Below, piece after piece: positions 9,736-18,922 of a DNA stretch of 64,000 nucleotides. How positions within the stretch are numbered: position 1 is the first letter of the stretch; each line of letters begins with the position of its first letter. Below the pieces are notes generated by a model. That model worked only from the letters and a program-made list of their open reading frames with translations. It did not search any database and was not told the DNA's origin. The position numbers and the translations under genes are program-made. The stretch covers positions 422,618 to 486,617 of the forward strand of contig JANQSJ010000010.1 of the NCBI GenBank assembly GCA_028284065.1. The letters are read 5' to 3'. This stretch comes from Parvularculaceae bacterium (GTDB lineage: Bacteria > Pseudomonadota > Alphaproteobacteria > Caulobacterales > Parvularculaceae).

Positions 9736-10443
9736 TTAGCTGTCGTCGCCAATCGACGCGACCGCCGCGCCGGCGAGCTTCAGGGTGATCGGCGATTTCG
9801 ACCGCATCGACGCGAGGTCGATCGCCTCGACAAAGGCCGACGCCGCCGCAAGACGCCGCGGCAGGCGGCGGGCGGCGAATTCGATGATCTTCGGGCTGGC
9901 CTCGACCTGCCGGTCTGCGAAAAGCTTCTCCATCACCCTGCGGATAAGGTCTTCGTCGGGTTCGGACATGACGAGGCGCGGGGCGGCGCCAAGCCTGGTC
10001 GCCAGATCGACGACGCCGCCGGCCCACGCCTCTGGCTCGCCCCGGCCGACCAGCGCCAGGCGTCCGCCATTCCTGCGCCACTGCTGAAGCGCCTCAAGCA
10101 GCAGCTCCGGCCGCGCCAATCGCTCAACGCGATCAATCACAAGCGGCGCCGCGTCGGCCGCCGCCGCGCGCATCGCGCCGAGCGCCTCGTCTGCGCCGTC
10201 GCCATCCGAAATGCTGATGAAGCGCGCGCCAAGCGAGTCCGCCGCGATCGAGGCAAGGTGCGTTTTGCCTGCGGATGGCGACCCGCAGATGACAAGAAAG
10301 GGCTCGTCAGACGCCAGCCAGGCGTCGAGAGTTGCGAGATCGGCCGCATTGCCAGGGGTGACGATATAGGACCCGCGGTCCATCGCCGGCGAGCGGGCCG
10401 GCAATCCCAGCGCCAACTGACCGGGGTCAGCAGGCGCGCTCAT
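9736..10443 (-). CDS. hdaA: HdaA, DnaA-related replication-initiation regulator
   Basis: AAA+ protein that with the DNA sliding clamp stimulates ATP hydrolysis by DnaA and so limits re-initiation (RIDA). The N-terminus carries the clamp-binding peptide QLALGLP at residues 9-15, followed by a P-loop [11 protein letters not shown], a Walker B region [10 protein letters not shown] and a sensor-like segment. The 235-aa length matches Hda/HdaA, which lacks the DnaA DNA-binding domain. The start at 10443 puts the clamp motif at the extreme N-terminus as expected. It sits between a DUF2066 gene and ppk on the same strand. Confidence 0.88.
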   Translation of the reverse strand: MSAPADPGQLALGLPARSPAMDRGSYIVTPGNAADLATLDAWLASDEPFLVICGSPSAGKTHLASIAADSLGARFISISDGDGADEALGAMRAAAADAAPLVIDRVERLARPELLLEALQQWRRNGGRLALVGRGEPEAWAGGVVDLATRLGAAPRLVMSEPDEDLIRRVMEKLFADRQVEASPKIIEFAARRLPRRLAAASAFVEAIDLASMRSKSPITLKLAGAAVASIGDDS

Positions 10444-10565
10444 CGCTGCGCGCCGGCTAGTCGCGCGCCGCCTCCGATGCGCCCTTGGCTCCATGACGTC
10501 GTCATTCGCGCGCGTCTCCCCTCGCGCTCGCGACGCCGCTGGCTATCGACTTCAAGGCGTCGCCT

Positions 10566-12089
10566 TCAGTTATCCTGCTCGCGGTAGTTTGCCGGGCTCG
10601 GCTCCATTTCGCCATAGGCCGGGGCGAGCCGGTTCGCCTCTGCGGCGTCGTCCGGCTCAATCCCGCCGAACAGGCCCCTGCGCCCCCGCTGGCGCAGGAA
10701 ACGCTGGCCCCGCGTGCGCGACGCCACATCCGGGGTCGCAAGAAACCATCTGTCGCCCGCTTCCGTCCAAAAGACGATGCCCTGGTTTTCAAGCGCCGTC
10801 GTCAGCCGCGCCGGATCGCCGAACACCCGAATGTCCATTTCCGCGCCGCGCGGCGACAGGCCGGAGATCTGGACCGCGCCCACAAGCGGCGTTTCGATAA
10901 GAGCGCCGCGGATGCGCGCCCAGTCAGCGAGGCCGTCGAAGAACGCCGTCGCCGCCAGGACCGCGTCGCTCGCATGGTCGATGAGCGTCTCCTCTTTCCA
11001 GCCGCTCGCATAGTTCGTGATCGCGCCCTCGATCAGGCGTTCGGCGAGGATTGGGAAGTTGCCGCTGGCTTCGCGTCCCTGAACCGAGGCGATGACGTCG
11101 CCCACCTCGGCGGCGAAGTCGCCGCCAACCGGCGCGCGATAGCCGTAAATGTCCGCCGTATGGCGCGGGTCGAGCCCGGTCTCGATATCGCCGATGAGGT
11201 CGCCGACATAATCGCCGTCCGCGCCGTCCGAAGGCGCTTCGGACAGATCCTCCAGCGGCGGCAGGTCGTCGACCGACGCCGCCTCGCTATAGGCGTTGAG
11301 GAGCCGGACGCTCAGGACGTCCTCGCCGTCCGTCTGGCGCAGGCGCGCATGGGCGACGACCACCTGGCTGACGCGGTACCGCCGCGCCATATCGGCGGCG
11401 GCCTCCACGTCAAGCGCCAACGCGCTATTGGCGGTTATCGTCGCCTCGTCCTCCACATCGCCGTCGGGCGCGACGAAGGGGGTCAATTCGTGTGTGTATG
11501 GGCGCGACTTCCAGGCCGCCATCCAAGGATTGTTCGTCTCCCAGAGATAGACGCCCGAATCGGTCTGCAGGACCGGCAGCACCAGCGCCGTGCGCGTCTG
11601 CGCCTCGCTGTAGGGCAGCGCCGCGCTTTTCAGGAGGCGCCGGACGGCGGCCGGCTTGAAGCGATAGGTGATGAACGCGCGGTAGAGCCGCGAGGAGCTT
11701 TTCTCGTCATAGACTTCGAAGCTCTGCTCCAACGCCACCAGTTGCGGCCCGGAAATCTCGATCGCGCGCTTGACGCCGCCGATCTCCCCATCTGCGAGCG
11801 CCGGCGCGGGCTCGCCCGCGCTGAGCGAAGGCAGATAGCGCCAGTCGGCTTCGGGCGTCAGCCGCCGAAGCAGAATGTCGAGCGCGCGCCGGCGGCCCGT
11901 GTCCTGGGCAAGGTCCTTCGCCCGCGTCGCGGTGTCGGCGCTCGCCTGCACCGGCACCTTCGCGACGACGAACACGCTATCCTCTGCGCGCGCGCCCGAT
12001 GCGGCCGCCAGGGCGGCGAAGGCCGCCAGCGCAAGCGCGGCTACGCGCACCCAGTTGCGCACCCAGTTCGCCATTCGAGTCTCAGACAT
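10566..12089 (-). CDS. DUF2066 domain-containing exported protein
   Basis: Exported protein of unknown function. A signal peptide (residues about 6-33, ending ASGARA) precedes the DUF2066 domain (VFVVAKVPVQASADTATRAKDLAQDTGRR..., roughly 35-240); the rest contains acidic low-complexity sequence and no recognised enzyme motif. It is 507 aa from ATG 12089, which has GGACGGAG about ten bases upstream; an internal ATG at 12074 would also keep the signal peptide. Located upstream of hdaA and divergent from purM, a conserved order in alphaproteobacteria. Role in the envelope is inferred only from the leader. Confidence 0.8.
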   Translation of the reverse strand: MSETRMANWVRNWVRVAALALAAFAALAAASGARAEDSVFVVAKVPVQASADTATRAKDLAQDTGRRRALDILLRRLTPEADWRYLPSLSAGEPAPALADGEIGGVKRAIEISGPQLVALEQSFEVYDEKSSSRLYRAFITYRFKPAAVRRLLKSAALPYSEAQTRTALVLPVLQTDSGVYLWETNNPWMAAWKSRPYTHELTPFVAPDGDVEDEATITANSALALDVEAAADMARRYRVSQVVVAHARLRQTDGEDVLSVRLLNAYSEAASVDDLPPLEDLSEAPSDGADGDYVGDLIGDIETGLDPRHTADIYGYRAPVGGDFAAEVGDVIASVQGREASGNFPILAERLIEGAITNYASGWKEETLIDHASDAVLAATAFFDGLADWARIRGALIETPLVGAVQISGLSPRGAEMDIRVFGDPARLTTALENQGIVFWTEAGDRWFLATPDVASRTRGQRFLRQRGRRGLFGGIEPDDAAEANRLAPAYGEMEPSPANYREQDN

Positions 12090-12343
12090 TGACGCCAATG
12101 CTCCGTCCTTCAATCCGCGCTCACCCGGCTCATCGCCGACGCGCCGCAAGGCCCTGCGCGGCCCAGCTTATAGCCGGCATCGCGCACGCCGAAACCCCTC
12201 GACCAAAGCGGGCAAACGTGACATCCGGTTCGCCTATCGGCTTCCTTTGCCGAACTTCCGGTCAGGAATGAGGCGCCGCCGGGACGGACGGTCCGGCTGG
12301 CGTCACCGTTGGGAAACAGGAGCGGCGGACGCCGAAACGCGGA

Positions 12344-13348
12344 TTGAGCGACGCATATAAGAAAGCGGGCGTCGATATTGACGCCGGAGAGGCGCTGATC
12401 CGGCGCATAGCGCCGGCGGCGACATCGACCGCGCGCGCCGGGGCCGACGGCGCCCTCGGCGGCTTCGGCGGACTGTTCGACCTCAAAGCGGCGGGCTTTG
12501 CGGACCCGATTCTCGTCGCCGGCGCCGACGGGGTCGGCACCAAACTCATCGTCGCCCAGGAGGCGGGCCGCCTTACCGGCCTCGGCGTCGACCTTGTCGC
12601 CATGTGCGCCAACGACGTCCTCGCCCAAGGCGCGGCCCCGCTCTTCTTCCTCGACTATTTCGCGACAGGCGCGCTCGACGTGGATGACGCCGCCGCGGTC
12701 ATCGAAGGCGTCGCCGACGGCTGCCGCCAGGCGGGCTGCGCGCTCATTGGCGGCGAGACGGCGGAGATGCCGGGGCTTTACCGGCCGGGCGAGTTCGACG
12801 TCGCGGGCTTTTGCGTCGGGGCGGCGGAGCGCGGACGCCTGCTCCCCCGCGAGGCCGCGCCTGGCGACGCGCTGATCGCCATAGCCTCTTCCGGTCCGCA
12901 TGCGAACGGCTTCTCCCTTATCCGCAAGGTCACCGCCGATGCGGGCCTGCGCTATCACGACGCCGCGCCCTTCTCGGACGGACAAACCCTCGCAGACGCG
13001 CTGCTTTCGCCGACGCGGATCTACGTGAAATCCGTCCTGCCCCTCATCGCAGACGAGCGCGTGCGCGCCTTCGCCCACATCACCGGCGGCGGACTGACGG
13101 ACAATGTTCCCCGCGCGCTGTCCAAGGCGTTGCGGCCGCGCTTTGACGCGGCGGCGCTCGCCCCGCCGCCGTTGTTCGGATGGCTGCAAGAGGCTGGCGG
13201 ACTGAGCGATGCGGACCTTCGCCGCACGTTCAATTGCGGCGTCGGCGGCGTTGTCGTCGCGCGCGCCGAGGCCATCGACGATATCATCGGACAACTGACG
13301 CAAAGCGGCGAGACCGCCTGGCCCATTGGCGACGTTGTCGCGGCCTGA
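12344..13348 (+). CDS. purM: Phosphoribosylformylglycinamidine cyclo-ligase
   Basis: AIR synthetase, fifth step of de novo purine synthesis: ATP-dependent ring closure of FGAM to aminoimidazole ribotide. The family N-terminus YKKAGVDIDAGEALIRRI, the ATP/Mg loop VAGADGVGTKL, the QGAAPLFFLDYFA segment, GGETAEMPG and the ITGGGLTDNVPRAL glycine-rich loop are all present. At 334 aa it is slightly short of the roughly 345-aa family. No ATG precedes the conserved start, so the TTG at 12344 is used. Upstream 254 bases are shared with the divergent DUF2066 gene. Followed 42 bases later by purN. Confidence 0.93.
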   Translation: MSDAYKKAGVDIDAGEALIRRIAPAATSTARAGADGALGGFGGLFDLKAAGFADPILVAGADGVGTKLIVAQEAGRLTGLGVDLVAMCANDVLAQGAAPLFFLDYFATGALDVDDAAAVIEGVADGCRQAGCALIGGETAEMPGLYRPGEFDVAGFCVGAAERGRLLPREAAPGDALIAIASSGPHANGFSLIRKVTADAGLRYHDAAPFSDGQTLADALLSPTRIYVKSVLPLIADERVRAFAHITGGGLTDNVPRALSKALRPRFDAAALAPPPLFGWLQEAGGLSDADLRRTFNCGVGGVVVARAEAIDDIIGQLTQSGETAWPIGDVVAA

Positions 13349-13390
13349 CTCTCGCCCGCGGGAGTTCTTTACAGGGAGCGTTGAGCCAAG

Positions 13391-14062
13391 ATGGCGAAGA
13401 CCCGCGTCGCCGTCCTCTTTTCGGGACGGGGCACCAACCTTCAGGCGCTTCTGGACGCGTGCGCCGCGCCGGATTTCCCGGCGGAGATCGCCCTTGCCAT
13501 CTCCAACCGTCCGAATGCGGAAGGGCTTGCGCGCGCCGCGAACGCCGGCGTCGAGACGCGCGTCATTGACCATACAGAATTCGGCAAGGGCGATGAGGGT
13601 CGGGCCGCGTTCGAAGCGCCGCTGCAAGAAGCGCTCGACGCCGAAAGCATCGACTATATCTGCCTCGCGGGCTTTATGAGGCTTTTCACGGCCGACTTCA
13701 CGCGCGCCTGGCGCGGGCGGATGATCAATGTGCACCCTTCCCTGCTGCCCGCGTTTCGCGGCCTCAGCGTACACGAGCGCACGATTGAAAGCGGCGCGAA
13801 GATCGCCGGATGCTCCGTCCACTTCGTCTCCAGCGAGGTCGACGCGGGGCCGATCATCGGCCAGGCCGCCCTCGCCGTCCGGCCGGAAGACACCGCCGAA
13901 ACGCTCGCGGAGCGGATTCTTGCGTTGGAGCACGACCTTTATCCCGCCTGCCTGAAACTCCTCGCCGAGGGCAAGGCGCGCCTTGGCGCAAACGACCGGG
14001 TGACGTTCGACGGCGACCTTGCGCCGGACGCAACGATCATGACGCCGATGGCGCCGGGATAG
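13391..14062 (+). CDS. purN: Phosphoribosylglycinamide formyltransferase
   Basis: GAR transformylase, using 10-formyl-tetrahydrofolate to formylate GAR in purine synthesis. The N-terminal substrate loop VAVLFSGRGTNLQALL (residues 6-21), the folate-site HPSLLPAFRG motif with its catalytic histidine, and the SVHFVSSEVDAGPIIGQ stretch containing the catalytic Asp are intact. 223 aa is normal. ATG 13391 has an AGGGAGCG site 12 bases before it. It forms a two-gene operon with purM. Confidence 0.94.
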   Translation: MAKTRVAVLFSGRGTNLQALLDACAAPDFPAEIALAISNRPNAEGLARAANAGVETRVIDHTEFGKGDEGRAAFEAPLQEALDAESIDYICLAGFMRLFTADFTRAWRGRMINVHPSLLPAFRGLSVHERTIESGAKIAGCSVHFVSSEVDAGPIIGQAALAVRPEDTAETLAERILALEHDLYPACLKLLAEGKARLGANDRVTFDGDLAPDATIMTPMAPG

Positions 14063-14216
14063 AGATACCTCTCTGTCGACGGATTATTGAATTTGAGCCT
14101 TCGCAAAGGCGCCTGTCCGACGGGCACGAACAGTTAATGTCGATCTGGACGGCTAAACCAGTCATCAACTTGTCGCCGGCGGCGGCAGCCAAACGCCGAC
14201 GCCAGGCGCTCTGCCC

Positions 14217-14828
14217 TCACGATTGGCGCGGGACAAAAATCTCGCGGAAGGCGCGATTAATGTCGTCAACACGAGCGAGATCCGAACCCGATACCGGAAA
14301 GCTGTGTATAGCCACGCCGTCATTGACATGCATGGTGCAGTTTTGAGTGCGGGGTCGATCATTTACGCGTAAACAGGCGACGTAATAGTCTGCGGTGTCG
14401 CTGGTAATAAAGAAAAGCGGACTACGAAGTTCGGCGGACGGCGTCGCGGTCTTCCACTTCAAACCGTCGAACGTCTTACCTATGCTCGACCGGCTTGGTC
14501 CAAGCGCGCCCGCCCACTCGTAACCGCTGAAGGCCTCCCCGGCCAAAACCTCAGTACGACCCGAAATTTCGAACGGCGCGTTGCCCTTCATTTCAACCCC
14601 CTTCGCGGCGAACAGCTCCCGCCACAATCGGGAGTTTGCGCCCCAATTCGCGTAGTTCCCATTGTCGTCGCGGTTAACGAAGCCGTCCGAGCCTATGGGG
14701 ATGCTGTAGGTGTTGTCTCCGATCCTGATCTTCTCGATCTCGGCGCTGGTGAGCGGCAATACGTCGTCGGGGCCGCAAGCAACGACCGCAAACAATGACG
14801 CCGCTGAAATAACGCGCCTGAAGGTCAT
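14217..14828 (-). CDS. Putative lipoprotein, unknown family
   Basis: I do not recognise this 203-aa protein. From ATG 14828 it has a short signal sequence ending in VVAC (lipobox, Cys18), so it is probably a lipid-anchored envelope protein. The mature part is mixed alpha/beta, has paired-looking cysteines late in the chain (YYVACLRVND, TQNCTMHV) and no known catalytic motif. It is isolated between purN (convergent) and tetR (divergent). Confidence 0.6.
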   Translation of the reverse strand: MTFRRVISAASLFAVVACGPDDVLPLTSAEIEKIRIGDNTYSIPIGSDGFVNRDDNGNYANWGANSRLWRELFAAKGVEMKGNAPFEISGRTEVLAGEAFSGYEWAGALGPSRSSIGKTFDGLKWKTATPSAELRSPLFFITSDTADYYVACLRVNDRPRTQNCTMHVNDGVAIHSFPVSGSDLARVDDINRAFREIFVPRQS

Positions 14829-15091
14829 GTGAGATACCTTATTCTTGCGAAGCGCCAACGCGCTCAGGATCGAATGAAAACTCTAAAGATCCTCTAAGGC
14901 TAACCGACTCTTTGAACCGAACTCGTCCGTACGCCAATGGCGCGTCAATGGTCGTTGCGTTCGCACGTCTTAGCGCGGGCGGCCGCCTGATGCGGGCGCC
15001 TGTCTTAGACGCCGGTTCTTTGCCGATAGCCCTTTTTTCGCGACGGGGCCGCGCCGGAAAACGCCCGCGAGACAATGAACGAAGAGATATC

Positions 15092-15106
15092 TTGACACTG
15101 TCTAGA
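15092..15106 (+). promoter_or_regulatory. Inverted-repeat operator and -35-like element upstream of tetR
   Basis: TTGACACTGTCTAGA contains the symmetric core GACA-C-TGTC, typical of TetR-type operators, and its first six bases match a -35 hexamer. It lies only 20-35 bases before the tetR start, and no Shine-Dalgarno is visible, so transcription may start close to or at the ATG. Repressor binding here would give autoregulation. Read by eye. Confidence 0.55.
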
Positions 15107-15126
15107 TTGCGCCGTACCCTCTTCCC

Positions 15127-15783
15127 ATGACCGTCGCTGAGCGCTCTTCGCCAAACCAACGAAAGCCCGCCTACCATCACGGAGACCTGCGGCGCGCCTT
15201 GCTCGATGCGGCTGAGATTGAACTCACTGAGAACGGCGTGGAGCGGTTTTCCCTGCGGGCCGTCGCAAAGCGCGCGTCGGTCAGCCATGGCGCGCCCGCC
15301 CACCATTTCGGCGACGTAGACGGATTGCTCACAGCGCTAGCGGCGAAAGGCTACGCCCGCTTCATCGCGGCTCAGGACAGGCGCGAACGCCTTGCCGATG
15401 ACGGCCCGAGAGCCAAACTCGCGGCGTCAGGGCTCGGATATCTGGATTTTGCAACGGAACACCCCGCTCTCTTTCGTCTGATGTTCGCATCGGAACGCAC
15501 GGACAAGTCCAATCGAGGTCTGGCGGAAGCCGCAGACGCGGCTTTCGAGAAGCTTGCAAAGCACGTTGAAGCGATCCGGCGTCGCGATCCCCATACGGAC
15601 CAGATCGCCATGGCGGACGTCGTGGCGTGTTGGGCGGTCGCCCACGGCCTCGCCGATCTCTTGATCGCGGAGCGCCTCGGCCGAGCGGAGTTTCTCGCCG
15701 GCATGAGCGAGGTGGAACGCGACGCCTTTTTCGCCGAGATCATTTTGCGCGCCATCCCGCGAAAGCCGGGCAGCGCCCCATGA
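15127..15783 (+). CDS. TetR/AcrR-family transcriptional regulator (WHG-type C-terminus)
   Basis: DNA-binding repressor-type protein, 218 aa. The TetR N-terminal helix-turn-helix is at about residues 17-65 (RRALLDAAEIELTENG, FSLRAVAKRASVSHGAPAHHFGD), and the C-terminal half has the WxxxHGL/WHG-type signature around CWAVAHGLADLL. The ligand is unknown. Its stop overlaps the start of the CPBP protease gene by four bases (ATGA), so the two are translationally coupled, and a palindromic operator lies directly upstream. Confidence 0.88.
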   Translation: MTVAERSSPNQRKPAYHHGDLRRALLDAAEIELTENGVERFSLRAVAKRASVSHGAPAHHFGDVDGLLTALAAKGYARFIAAQDRRERLADDGPRAKLAASGLGYLDFATEHPALFRLMFASERTDKSNRGLAEAADAAFEKLAKHVEAIRRRDPHTDQIAMADVVACWAVAHGLADLLIAERLGRAEFLAGMSEVERDAFFAEIILRAIPRKPGSAP

Positions 15784-16682
15784 CCGACGCGATGGGTGAC
15801 GAACGCCGCAAGGCGTGGAGAACGATTGGCCTGTTCCTTATCCTAACGCTTATCCTGACGAGCGTTTTTGGCGGCCTGATGGGCTATCAGGGCTCAACGC
15901 CGCCGATCCTGATGACCGGCGTCATGTGGTCGCCCGGCGTCGCCGCCATGCTAACCTGCCTCTTAATCGGGCGACCCATCTCCAGTCTTCCATGGCGATC
16001 GGGAAAGTGGGGCTGGCACTGGTTCGCCTGGACGCTGCCGATCGTTTACGGCCTCGCGATTTACCTGCCCGTATGGATGCTTGGCCTTGGCGGAAGCGCC
16101 TTCGGCAACCCGGACACACTTGCCGATTGGACGCGACGGCTGACTGGGAGCGAGGATACGAACCTCTTCGCCTCAGTTGCCTTCGTGGCGATGCTCGGAA
16201 CCGTCGGCATGGTCAGCGCGGCGTCGCGCGCGCTTGGCGAAGAGATCGGTTGGCGCGGCCTCCTCATCTGGGAAATGCGCAAAGTCATGCCGTTCTGGGC
16301 GGTGGGACTGGCGTCGGGCGCGATCTGGGCCGTTTGGCACTGGCCCGCTATTCTGTTTACGGATTATAATGCCGGCGATGGCGGTCTCGTCTTGCAAATG
16401 TTCATTTTCACAATGGCCATTCTGCCGCAGGGCGTCGTCTACGCCTTTATCACCTTTAGGTCAGAGAGCCTCTGGCCGGCCGTTATCCTCCATGCAAGCC
16501 ACAACCTTTTCATTCAGCGCATCTTCACGCCGCTGACCACGAAAGGGCCGGAGTCGCATTTGTTCATCGACGAGTTCGGGATCGTTATGCCAGCGCTTGG
16601 ATGTTTGATGGCGCTCGCCTTCTATTGGTGGGCGAAGGCCAGCGGCGTGGCGGGAGCTTCCGAGCCGCTTCCGCAAACCTGA
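15780..16682 (+). CDS. CPBP-family intramembrane metalloprotease (Abi/Rce1-like)
   Basis: Polytopic inner-membrane protein of the CPBP (CAAX protease/bacteriocin-processing) family. The conserved motif 1 EEIGWRG with its two glutamates is in the fourth or fifth membrane segment, followed by motif 2 VWHWPAILF (His) and motif 3 HASHN (His), so the predicted metal site is complete. 300 aa and about eight hydrophobic segments fit the family. The ATG overlaps the tetR stop. Its likely regulation by the upstream TetR is inference; the substrate is unknown. Confidence 0.87.
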   Translation: MTDAMGDERRKAWRTIGLFLILTLILTSVFGGLMGYQGSTPPILMTGVMWSPGVAAMLTCLLIGRPISSLPWRSGKWGWHWFAWTLPIVYGLAIYLPVWMLGLGGSAFGNPDTLADWTRRLTGSEDTNLFASVAFVAMLGTVGMVSAASRALGEEIGWRGLLIWEMRKVMPFWAVGLASGAIWAVWHWPAILFTDYNAGDGGLVLQMFIFTMAILPQGVVYAFITFRSESLWPAVILHASHNLFIQRIFTPLTTKGPESHLFIDEFGIVMPALGCLMALAFYWWAKASGVAGASEPLPQT

Positions 16683-16697
16683 AGGTTTGACGACGCT

Positions 16698-16723
16698 TTC
16701 AAGGGCCAACTTCAAGGGCCAAC
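16698..16723 (+). repeat. Two tandem 13-bp units in a convergent intergenic spacer
   Basis: TTCAAGGGCCAAC occurs twice head-to-tail just after the CPBP protease gene. No function is apparent; it is probably a slippage duplication. Confidence 0.8.
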
Positions 16724-16816
16724 GCTCTTCCTTCGCCGCTTCGCCGGGAACGGTCAGGCGCGCCGCTCTCCGGCCAGCCTGCCGGTCTTGCGCCGCGGTC
16801 GCCTCGACGCCGCTCC

Positions 16817-17578
16817 TTACGCCATCTTCGATTTCAGCTTCGCGGAAAACGTCAGCACCCGGCGGCCGTTCGCGCCAAGGTCCGAGCCCCCGACGCGCGA
16901 CTTTGAGCGCAGGTCGACCCGCATTCGGCCGTCCTCCGATGGCTGAATGCGGACGATGAAATCGTCGATAAAACCGTACCAGAAGGACGTGTACGCCGCT
17001 TCGATGGCGTAGCCCGCTTCGGTCTCATATTCATCCACCACCTTCATGCCCATTGAGGCCAGAACGGCCGTCGCCGCCGCTGCGACGTCTTCGGCGGGCG
17101 CGTCGAAATAAAGCGGCGCAATCTGCGGGAAAGCGGCGCGCTGGGCGTCCGCGACGGTGACGCCTTCGCCCGCCCGCGGCGCTGGCTCCGCCCCCACATA
17201 GGCGGGCGGATTGCGGCGCGGCAGGTCGGCGGCGGCGATGATCGCCGGCGGATTATCGAAGTCGGTCGTGATGTCATGGATGAACGGGTGCGCGGCGACA
17301 AGCTCGCGCATCTTGACAGGGACGTAGCCACCAACCCCGGAAACGACGAGCGCCAGGAGCGCCAGCGGCGCAAGCGCGCGCATGCGCAGGATCGACAGGA
17401 TGAGCGCCGCCGCCGACGCGGCGGCGCCGCCAAGCGCAAGAGGCGCAGCGGCGCGCATCAGCTTGAAGCCGTCCCCGAATTCCCAAAGCCCTAAACGCGC
17501 CCCTGGCCCTGACAGAATGACGGCCCCGCCGGCGACGATCGCCGCGACGCATGCAATGATAATCAACCAGCGCAACAT
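16817..17578 (-). CDS. DUF1499 domain-containing membrane protein
   Basis: Protein of unknown function with two or three N-terminal membrane segments (residues 4-24, about 45-63 and 68-88) and a C-terminal DUF1499 domain (PFIHDITTDFDNPPAI... to the end). The family signature HDITTDFDNPP is clear, and the tail ends in DLGANGRRVLTFSAKL as usual. The start at ATG 17578 gives the first membrane helix directly (MLRWLIIIACVAA); upstream in-frame sequence is not hydrophobic. Divergent from the PHA-like gene. Confidence 0.83.
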   Translation of the reverse strand: MLRWLIIIACVAAIVAGGAVILSGPGARLGLWEFGDGFKLMRAAAPLALGGAAASAAALILSILRMRALAPLALLALVVSGVGGYVPVKMRELVAAHPFIHDITTDFDNPPAIIAAADLPRRNPPAYVGAEPAPRAGEGVTVADAQRAAFPQIAPLYFDAPAEDVAAAATAVLASMGMKVVDEYETEAGYAIEAAYTSFWYGFIDDFIVRIQPSEDGRMRVDLRSKSRVGGSDLGANGRRVLTFSAKLKSKMA

Positions 17579-17716
17579 GGCGGCGGCCCCCTTTTGAATT
17601 CCCGTTTGCAAACCACTGCTTAGCCTATATGGGCGGCCGGCGCACGCAGGGCCCGCCTTGCGATGCGCCCGCGTCGTGGCCATTTGAAGAAGCGGCCGCA
17701 ACAAGGAGCCGCCCGG

Positions 17717-18034
17717 ATGCCGCGCACCGTCACCATCATGCTCGACCACGACCTCGGAAAGGACGAGGCGCGGCGGCGCATCGACGAGGGCTTCGACAAG
17801 ATCAAGTCGTCGCTGTCGGCCGGCGCGCTCCTGACCTTCGACCGCCAATGGGACGCAGAAGACAGCTTGTCATTCTCGGGTAAGGGCCTTGGCCAACAGG
17901 TCGCCGGCCAGATCGATATTTTCCCCAAGCATGTGCGCATAGAAGCGACCCTGCCATCGCTTCTCGCCTCGCTTGCCGAGATCATCGCCGGCCGGGTGGA
18001 GAGCGAAGGCAAGGTGCTTCTGGAGAAAAAATAG
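17717..18034 (+). CDS. Polyhydroxyalkanoic-acid-system-family small protein
   Basis: 105-aa cytoplasmic protein resembling the PHA_gran_rgn family (putative polyhydroxyalkanoate system proteins). Family-like features are the N-terminal VTIMLDHDLGKDEARRRIDEGF stretch split by charged residues, a central LLTFDRQW strand and the C-terminal VRIEATLPSLLASLAEIIAGRVES. AAGGAG lies eight bases before ATG 17717. No PHA synthesis gene is nearby, so the name reflects family only. Confidence 0.78.
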   Translation: MPRTVTIMLDHDLGKDEARRRIDEGFDKIKSSLSAGALLTFDRQWDAEDSLSFSGKGLGQQVAGQIDIFPKHVRIEATLPSLLASLAEIIAGRVESEGKVLLEKK

Positions 18035-18114
18035 CCCCTCAGCGGCGATTCCCGCTCGCCGGACTCGCGCGTCGCTGGTACCGTCGTCCTGACGTTGCAT
18101 TTCAGGGGGTGATT

Positions 18115-18498
18115 ATGCGCGACCGTCGTCGTCTCGTGAGTTCAGTAGAATTCCCGGCATTCAAATTGGCGATAGTCGCGCGGTCGGCGCTCGCCGCCTC
18201 CTTATTCGCTGTCGGCGCATGCGGCTGCTCCGGCGTCTTCGGCTTTATGCAGGCGGATAGAGGCGCGCCCGCCCCTCAGGTCGTCGATGCGGAGGCGGCC
18301 GGCGTAACGCTTCAGCGAGCGAGCTACACGCCTCACACCGCCGGGGCGGCACCGCGCCGCGCGACTGCGCGGCCGGCGGGTCTCGTTCAGTGCGCGACCG
18401 GCGCCCCGCTTGACGCGCCATGCCGGCGAAGCGCCGATCGCCACAGCTCGTCCGCGCCAACGGCGCTCGACGCCGCGCGCACCTTTACTGACGAATAA
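18115..18498 (+). CDS. Hypothetical small lipoprotein-like protein
   Basis: 127-aa unrecognised protein. ATG 18115 follows CAGGGGG at good spacing. A long N-terminal charged stretch precedes a hydrophobic segment ending VGAC (Cys36), which could be a lipobox, then an alanine- and arginine-rich low-complexity tail. Coding status rests on the ribosome site and signal-like N-terminus. Confidence 0.45.
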   Translation: MRDRRRLVSSVEFPAFKLAIVARSALAASLFAVGACGCSGVFGFMQADRGAPAPQVVDAEAAGVTLQRASYTPHTAGAAPRRATARPAGLVQCATGAPLDAPCRRSADRHSSSAPTALDAARTFTDE

Positions 18499-18646
18499 TC
18501 CGCAATTGAAAGGCATAGGCGCCGCGCGGCGGCGATCGGTCACTGCTTTTGATACGCATACGGCGGATTTCGGTCGCCGGACGCCGTTGGCCGGCGATTG
18601 CGTCGCCAATCAGAAATAGGTCGCCACGCCAGCGCGCCGATCCGGA

Positions 18647-18826
18647 CTAGTTCTCAGAATCGTCGCGGGCGGCCGTCTTCTTCATGTCGCGATCGGTCTT
18701 GATGAAGTCGTAGCCCACAAGCCCCAGAATCGCGCCGAACAGAAGCAGCACCTCAACGAGTCCGATCTGGGACAGCATTCTCAAGATCGCGCCATCGTCG
18801 CCAAAGAGAAAGTCAAAGCCTTCCAT
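18647..18826 (-). CDS. Small single-span membrane protein beside bchO
   Basis: 59-aa product beginning MEGFDFLFGDDGAILRM and ending in a charged tail KTDRDMKKTAARDDSEN. One membrane helix runs from about 21 to 40 (IGLVEVLLLFGAILGLVGYD), predicted N-out/C-in by the positive tail. The ATG is preceded by GGAGAAGG at seven bases, strong support for translation. It lies 96 bases downstream of bchO on the same strand and may be the last gene of the leftward photosynthesis operon. I do not recognise the family; a small assembly or light-harvesting accessory factor is possible but unproven. Confidence 0.6.
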   Translation of the reverse strand: MEGFDFLFGDDGAILRMLSQIGLVEVLLLFGAILGLVGYDFIKTDRDMKKTAARDDSEN

Positions 18827-18922
18827 TAGAGCCTTCTCCGTTTCTTCGAACGAAGCTTAACAGACAAACGAAGGCCACGCAGCGCGCTTTGGCGCCCGGA
18901 CGTCGCCGATACGCCGCGCGCA

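Noticed and set aside
9584..10081. 166-residue N-terminal extension of ppk in the same frame
   Set aside because: Arginine-rich, runs through the hdaA gene in another frame, and PPK1 normally begins where the ATG at 9583 puts it.
12110..13933. 607-codon open frame antisense to purM and purN
   Set aside because: Spans two unrelated, clearly real genes on the opposite strand and has no family motif.
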